Below, one piece after another: positions 6,658 through 10,444 of a DNA stretch of 10,444 nt. A program made the position numbers and the translations under genes. This DNA is from an uncultured Paenibacillaceae bacterium (lineage in GTDB: Bacteria > Bacillota > Bacilli > Aneurinibacillales > Aneurinibacillaceae), in assembly GCA_937874515.1 (NCBI GenBank), contig CALNBV010000125.1:1-10444 (forward strand). The letters run 5' to 3'. Under the pieces are notes generated by a model. The model did no database searches. It had not been told where the DNA came from and saw only the letters and a program-made list of their open reading frames with translations. Positions within the stretch are counted from its first letter, which is position 1. Every line of letters starts with the position of its first letter.

Positions 6658-7584
6658 TTGCAAATTAGAAAGGAAATCAAAATTCAAGATATACAAAAAG
6701 CTATTACAGGGAATGGCTGGGCCTTTGGTAATGAAATATTATATGAAATGTGCCGCAAGAACCCTAAACATAAAAATTCGGATGTTGTTGTAGGAAAAGT
6801 ATGGCTTATTGGGAGATCATATGCAGCGGCCATAGAAAGACGGAAAAATGCTAGTGAGATAAATTCAGGAGATGATTTCTATTTTAATGTGGTCGCACCA
6901 AAGTTTTTGCAGATAGGCGAAGAATTAGATAATCGTATTGACGACCTTAAGAAATGCGATTCCATTACTAAGGATAATTTAAACATTGCACGAAGAAAAA
7001 AGGAAGATAAGCTCAATGAATTTGACATTGATGCCCGTGCACAAAATATGAAAATCTGCGTTGATTACGTATTTGAGTATTTTAACAACTATTTGAATAT
7101 TACGGAAGCTGAGGAAAAAACAGTACTTCATAATGAAAAGCTGGAGAAGTATCGTAAGCAGCTTATGGAGTATGATCCTGAAGTTAGGGAATGGGTTGTT
7201 GGTAATTATAATGAATATGGGAAGCAAATCCATAAATACATTGGAAACATTTTGAAGGAAAATGAGTTCTTCTTTCTGTATAATACTGAAAGTGAATTTA
7301 GAAATGCTTCATATGATTGCTACTCACAGCTCATTAAAAGGTTACCGTTTCTTAAGGACCAAACAGAGATGCTTTTTCTTTTTATAAAAGACTATCATAG
7401 GGTAGAAAGCGAGCAAAGGTTTAATTTTGGAATACCGTCAATAACAGAAGAAATAACTGATTGGATCGATAAAACCTGGCCAAAGTATCAGGTTAATCTT
7501 CTTGCCTTTGCCTATAGTTGGATAAATAGTTTTTATGACAACGAGGATGTTTGGCCATCATCACATAGAAAGAAGAGTCAATAA
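6658..7584 (+). CDS. Unknown 308-residue helical protein
   Basis: Starts at TTG 6658 with GAAGGTG (6646-6652) five bases upstream; that SD overlaps the previous stop codon, which suggests coupling. The N-terminal third has a conserved-looking block: GNGWAFGNEILYEMC (18-32), then VVGKVWLIGRSYAAAIERRK. I recall this block from uncharacterised bacterial proteins but cannot name a domain. The rest is charged and probably alpha-helical, with many Glu, Lys, Asn and Tyr residues (for example around 95-130 and 140-190). No catalytic motif, signal peptide or membrane helix is evident. The reading frame stays open past its TAA (7582-7584) for 71 further codons, so its stop could be a truncating mutation. 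Placement in the run of small unknown genes makes a defence role plausible but unproven. Confidence 0.7.
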   Translation: MQIRKEIKIQDIQKAITGNGWAFGNEILYEMCRKNPKHKNSDVVVGKVWLIGRSYAAAIERRKNASEINSGDDFYFNVVAPKFLQIGEELDNRIDDLKKCDSITKDNLNIARRKKEDKLNEFDIDARAQNMKICVDYVFEYFNNYLNITEAEEKTVLHNEKLEKYRKQLMEYDPEVREWVVGNYNEYGKQIHKYIGNILKENEFFFLYNTESEFRNASYDCYSQLIKRLPFLKDQTEMLFLFIKDYHRVESEQRFNFGIPSITEEITDWIDKTWPKYQVNLLAFAYSWINSFYDNEDVWPSSHRKKSQ

Positions 7585-7800
7585 ACTTGGAGGAAGTACG
7601 ATTACGATTATAAGCAGAAAAGTAACCTCTTTAACCTTGATTCACTATATAGAAAGATGCCGAAAAAATCCTTCACAAAAGGAAGAAAGCAAGAATTTGA
7701 AATACTCTTAATGTACTATTGGCTTCATGACATGGAAGGCGATAATGATTATTGGCAGGAGTATTTAGAAGCAGTTTTGCCAGCTTTAAAAAAGGAATAG
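7585..7800 (+). pseudogene. Open frame without a start, in frame with the preceding gene
   Basis: Seventy-one sense codons followed by TAG (7798-7800), read in the same frame as the 308-residue gene just upstream and separated from it only by one TAA. The translation has a protein-like composition (YDYDYKQKSNLFNLDSLYR, then a WLHDMEGDNDYWQEYLEAVL helix). A GGAGG (7589-7593) precedes it but no ATG, GTG or TTG lies at the right distance in this frame; the first ATG (7657) has no SD and would give a 47-residue product. Options are the detached C-terminus of the upstream protein, a small gene that lost its start codon, or a frame read by stop-codon readthrough. I did not recognise a family. Confidence 0.5.
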
Positions 7801-7817
7801 CATAGGGGTGTTCCGAT

Positions 7818-8188
7818 TTGCAAATACAAAAGGTAAGGATTGTATCCAATAATATTTGCTATGGCCCGGAACCGTTACCTGAAGATGAAGTTGAACAGCA
7901 CTTGACTATATCTGCAAGTGGTAGGGTATGGTTTACAGCATATAAGTATGCTGATGGGTTTGGTAAATATGAGATTTGCAGGAGACAACAGTTTGCTATG
8001 CTACCGATATAGGATCGTGGGAGATGACCATTACTGATACGGAAGATAAAGAGTTTACTTCCAAAGGCTCATTGTGTGGTGAAGTGACGATTGGAGATAT
8101 TGATTTAACTTATTATTTACGCAAATAAATTCCAGTCGATAACTTGTTTGTTTTTGAAGATATCTTCATGGAGCCAGATGAGGGTTAA
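7818..8188 (+). pseudogene. Decayed hypothetical gene (internal deletion/frameshift plus in-frame stop)
   Basis: TTG 7818 with AGGGGTG (7804-7810) starts a frame that reads ISASGRVWFTAYKYADGF and ends early at TAG 8010-8012. From about 7994 a second frame continues as CYATDIGSWEMTITDTEDKE, then GSLCGEVTIGDIDLTYYLRK, meets TAA at 8126-8128, and resumes in the same frame with IPVDNLFVFEDIFMEPDEG to TAA 8186-8188. I recall intact Firmicute proteins in which the VWFxxY block and the TDIGxWE block are joined by a helix of roughly 25 residues; that helix is missing here. So one deletion of length 3n+1 and one nonsense mutation are inferred. The intact family's function is unknown to me. A 64-residue N-terminal fragment could still be translated. 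Confidence 0.72.
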
Positions 8189-8213
8189 ATAATTATAGGT
8201 AAGGGGTGAAGTT

Positions 8214-9374
8214 TTGTTCTTATCAAAATTTAAATTAAAAGATAGTGAACCGTGCCCGTGCGGTAGCAATAAAAGTTTTCAAGAATGTTGTAAGGGAAAA
8301 GAACCACGAATAATAAAACCTTCTAAAAAACCAGCAGAAGTTCAGATAATGGAAAAAATGAGAGCTTCTATGAAGAAGTGTTGTGTGCATCCGGATCAAG
8401 AAAAATGCAAAGGACCAATCAAAGGAGCCCATGCATTACAGAATAACAAGATCATTTCTTTATTAGCTGGTTCGGAACGTCACGTATATATGTTAAACAC
8501 AAAAAAGCAACCTCTCCTTATTCCTTTAGATAATGGTGAAGTAGTACCTATGGTGGAATTGAGTAAAGAAAGCGCTAATGATGCAACTACAGAAACTTGT
8601 TTTTGTGATTATCACGATAATATAGCGTTTGCTGTTATAGAAAAAGGTGCCCCAGATTTTGATGAAACAAGTGAAGCAATGAAATTTGTTTATGCATATA
8701 AAGCTTTTATTTTTGAATATTACAAGCAGAGAATAGCATTTGGTATATTTCAAAGTAACTTTAGAGAAAATCCAATGGCTTTTCAATCTCCAGAAATGAT
8801 AGGTATGTACAGAATGTTGCAGCTTAAGATGCAGGAATTCGAACCTGTAAAACAACATTTCGATTTACAAATAATTGGAAACACATTTGAAGGAGTTTCA
8901 ACTTGTGCAATTAGGATTCCAGAACAAATAAAGTTTGCGGGCTATGCGTATATTGCTCCTGACTACGATATGCATGGTAAAGGAATTAAACATACAATAA
9001 AAGGGATTATGCATAGAATTGCAATTACTATTTTTCCAGAGGCGACGCAGTCGTGGCTACTATTAAGTTGTCTTGAATCGGAAAAGTATATTTATGAGAA
9101 ATTGTTTTATCAACTTGAAACAGCTTCTATAGATAAACTTAAATTTTATATAAATATGGTTTTACCGCTATATTCCGAGAATATGGTACTTAGTCCTTTG
9201 TTATGGAAAGCCTGGGATGAAGAAACACAGATGGCTTATACATATTATGCTAATCTCCATGGTCCAGAAGCAATGCGAATGGGGATGGGTATCGGATTTG
9301 GATTAAAGAATGCTACAAGAGACAAATCTGGTAAAGTATATGAACAAGCACCAAAAATCAATTTGTTTTTATAA
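8214..9374 (+). CDS. SEC-C motif protein with second Cys/His cluster
   Basis: A 386-residue protein starting at TTG 8214, with AAGGGGTG (8201-8208) five bases upstream. Residues 13-26 (PCPCGSNKSFQECC) are a textbook SEC-C zinc-binding motif, the type found at the SecA C-terminus and in many proteins unrelated to secretion. A second cluster follows: C56/C57, H59, C65 and H73 (CCVHPDQEKCKG, then IKGAH), completed by CFCDYHD (129-135). This spacing suggests a treble-clef-like zinc fold resembling degenerate HNH modules, but I see no convincing catalytic pair. The C-terminal 250 residues are mixed helix and strand of unknown fold. There is no membrane segment. SEC-C proteins are common in defence islands and next to nucleases, and an HNH gene follows 73 bp downstream. 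Function is unknown: DNA binding, adaptor or nuclease are possible. Confidence 0.8.
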   Translation: MFLSKFKLKDSEPCPCGSNKSFQECCKGKEPRIIKPSKKPAEVQIMEKMRASMKKCCVHPDQEKCKGPIKGAHALQNNKIISLLAGSERHVYMLNTKKQPLLIPLDNGEVVPMVELSKESANDATTETCFCDYHDNIAFAVIEKGAPDFDETSEAMKFVYAYKAFIFEYYKQRIAFGIFQSNFRENPMAFQSPEMIGMYRMLQLKMQEFEPVKQHFDLQIIGNTFEGVSTCAIRIPEQIKFAGYAYIAPDYDMHGKGIKHTIKGIMHRIAITIFPEATQSWLLLSCLESEKYIYEKLFYQLETASIDKLKFYINMVLPLYSENMVLSPLLWKAWDEETQMAYTYYANLHGPEAMRMGMGIGFGLKNATRDKSGKVYEQAPKINLFL

Positions 9375-9447
9375 GGTGTAGGTTTATTTTTCGAATATAA
9401 TCAGGAGAAACCTTAACATATTTTCAAAGAAAGGGATGGAGGAATTC

Positions 9448-9747
9448 ATGGGGTATAAGCGCTATGTTAAAGATAAAGTTCGAAGATTGCTTTATGCAAA
9501 TTCTGGAAATGTATGTGCCATGTATGGCTGCAGCAATCCTCTTGTTTATGCGAATACAGCGAGCATAAATGAAATATGCCACATTGAAGCAATAAATGAG
9601 GAGGGTGCTAGATATAATCCACATCTGACAGAAGATTATGTTAACTCTTATGAAAATCTAGTTTTACTTTGTCCTACCTGCCATAACATTATTGATAATA
9701 AACAGAATGAAAATTTTTATACCGTACCCTACCCTACCCTACCTTAA
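9448..9747 (+). CDS. HNH endonuclease domain, N-terminal half of a frame-split gene
   Basis: ATG 9448 is preferred because GGAGG (9438-9442) lies five bases upstream; the ATG at 9436 has its purine run only one base away. The 99-residue product is a clear HNH (beta-beta-alpha metal) domain: zinc pairs C23/C28 (CAMYGC) and C75/C78 (CPTC), first His in ICHIEAIN (H45), Asn in YENLVLLC (N70) and final His H79 in CHNIID. Such domains cut double-stranded DNA using one divalent metal. The frame ends at TAA 9745-9747 immediately after a TACCC repeat tract, and the continuation lies in another frame. Proteins of this kind usually carry a C-terminal target-sensing or partner-binding domain, which here is the separated downstream half. 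Alone, the fragment may fold but would lack that domain. Confidence 0.82.
   Translation: MGYKRYVKDKVRRLLYANSGNVCAMYGCSNPLVYANTASINEICHIEAINEEGARYNPHLTEDYVNSYENLVLLCPTCHNIIDNKQNENFYTVPYPTLP
9725..9744 (+). repeat. TACCC pentanucleotide tract splitting the HNH gene
   Basis: Three exact TACCC units (9725-9729, 9730-9734, 9735-9739) are followed by a partial TACC (9740-9743). As the unit is not a multiple of three, each gain or loss changes the frame. With the present copy number the HNH frame stops at TAA 9745-9747. With one more unit (or two fewer) it runs into the downstream frame and gives a full protein. This is the structure of a slipped-strand contingency locus, though the tract is short. 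Confidence 0.85.
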
Positions 9748-10309
9748 ACAAATGAAACAATTTCATGAACAGCAAGTGCAAGAAGTGTTGATGAAGAAAG
9801 CCGCAATAGATCCTCCTATATACAAAGAAGGTTATGATGTTAGAAGGATTGTAGATACATATAATGGTCTGTATGAAAAAAAGCTGGACAAAAAGTATGT
9901 ATATAAAGTAGTAAACCTTATCCTTTCGATGAAAATTTCTATTAGGTCTGTCGTTTATGTAATGGCTATATTATGTAGCGAAGATGAATCAGACCAAGTC
10001 GATGTGCATCGGTTAAATGAGGTGGTTAATTTAGATTTGTACACATATGCAGAAATACTACAGTTACTAGAAAAGCAAAAAGTAATTAAAGAAATAAATT
10101 ACACAAATCCTTTGGATGGATATGAAACAGCAGATGGTGATTGGCATTTTGTCCAAAATGATTATTTGTTTAAGACCACTAAAGGCACTTGGTATTTAAA
10201 GAAGACAGGAAGACTTTTTACAGTTATATGTGATATGTTTGAGAGCAGGCAAGATTTTTATGATTTTGTGGTTAATCGAAATCTTGAAATGCTAAGAAAG
10301 ATTATATAA
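9740..10309 (+). pseudogene. C-terminal half of the frame-split HNH protein
   Basis: This frame continues the HNH gene after the repeat: YLKQMKQFHEQQVQEV matches the helix that normally follows HNH domains, so the two halves belong to one gene. The remaining residues include a helical, winged-helix-like stretch (VHRLNEVVNLDLYTYAEILQ followed by LLEKQKVIKEINY) and a C-terminal WHFVQNDYLFKTTKGTWYL strand-rich part. I do not recognise the domain with certainty; an effector-recognition domain like those in ABC-three-component systems is possible. There is no start codon with an SD in this frame (a TTG at 9692 and ATGs at 9707 and about 9751 lack one), so separate translation is unlikely. Joining to the first half gives 288 residues with one added unit, or 283 with two removed. 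The final codons AAG ATT ATA TAA lie inside the left arm of a 27-bp inverted repeat. Confidence 0.75.
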
Positions 10310-10444
10310 CTATGATATGTTCCCGCCTACCGATAGTGCAAAAAGTGCCATGGATATGTTTCCGAGAACGGACATATCCAAATGACATTCATTCTGTCCT
10401 CTCGAGCCATGTGGAGACGGGAACATATCATAGTTATATAATCT
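10299..10444. repeat. Element with perfect 27-bp inverted repeats (MITE-like or hairpin)
   Basis: Bases 10299-10325 (starting AGATTATATAACTATG and ending TTCCCG) are the exact reverse complement of 10418-10444, which reach the window edge, so the arms may be longer. The interior is 92 bases and contains a second palindrome. There is no room for a transposase. The left arm overlaps the stop codon of the HNH gene. Possible identities are a non-autonomous MITE, a bidirectional terminator, or an inverted duplication that continues beyond the window. No target duplication can be tested because the right flank is missing. Confidence 0.75.
10351..10380. repeat. Inner palindrome of the terminal element
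   Basis: TGGATATGT (10351-10359) pairs with ACATATCCA (10372-10380). Inside, CCG (10362-10364) pairs with CGG (10369-10371) around an AGAA loop, leaving two bulged T. The half-site resembles the end of the outer arms (GATATGTTCCCG versus GATATGTTTCCG, one difference). Confidence 0.75.

Noticed and set aside
8235..8858. Minus-strand open frames inside the SEC-C gene
   Set aside because: Low-complexity Phe/Ile-rich translations are typical of the antisense of AT-rich coding DNA.
9396..9401. TATAAT before the HNH gene as a -10 box
   Set aside because: No -35-like hexamer at 16-18 bases and no TGn extension; the AT-rich background makes a chance match likely.
9380..9413. AGGTTT/AAACCT hairpin between the SEC-C and HNH genes as a terminator
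   Set aside because: Only six base pairs with a 22-base loop and no T run after it.
9725..9744. The TACCC tract as the beginning of a CRISPR or other array
   Set aside because: Units are 5 bp with no spacers and lie within a coding frame.

Overview
The window looks like the edge of a genomic accessory island in a low-to-moderate-GC Firmicute, probably of the Bacillales. The evidence is the dgkB-rlmCD gene pair (a neighbourhood I recall from Bacillus), strong AGGAGG-type ribosome binding sites, TTG starts and factor-independent terminators. I cannot name a genus.

Region 1 (1-4180) is chromosomal backbone with richer GC. It holds the last codons of an upstream gene, a COG3581-like acyl-CoA dehydratase/activase-related iron-sulfur protein ending in a good terminator, then dgkB (lipid kinase) and rlmCD (23S rRNA uracil methyltransferase), which are 29 bp apart and probably co-transcribed. 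An extended hairpin with a T-rich tail closes this block.

Region 2 (4181-6060) begins an abrupt change to AT-rich DNA. It encodes a two-gene AbiE-like toxin-antitoxin module: a winged-helix regulator (TTG start) and a 16-bp-overlapping GGTA/DLD nucleotidyltransferase. Its promoter is embedded in a symmetric set of four half-sites, ATATAACA twice and TGTTRTAT twice, on a 20-bp period. This suits a negatively autoregulated TA operon.

Region 3 (6062-9374) is a same-strand, tightly spaced set of poorly characterised genes typical of defence islands: a small HARE-HTH-like protein, a 104-aa unknown, a 308-aa unknown helical protein, two decayed reading frames, and a SEC-C protein with a second Cys/His cluster. 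The second decayed frame (7818-8188) has a deletion/frameshift and an in-frame stop. The first (7585-7800) is open and in frame with the preceding gene but has no convincing start.

Region 4 (9448-10444) holds an HNH endonuclease gene split by a TACCC pentanucleotide tract. The HNH half and its C-terminal half lie in different frames; one extra repeat unit, or two fewer, would fuse them into a protein of 288 or 283 aa. This is either a contingency (phase-variable) switch in the OFF state or a recent mutation. The last codons of this gene lie inside a perfect 27-bp inverted repeat whose other arm ends exactly at the window edge; it may be a MITE-like or hairpin element. The most notable signals are the four-half-site operator, the repeat-disrupted HNH effector and the nested palindrome. 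No CRISPR, tRNA, rRNA or transposase gene was seen.
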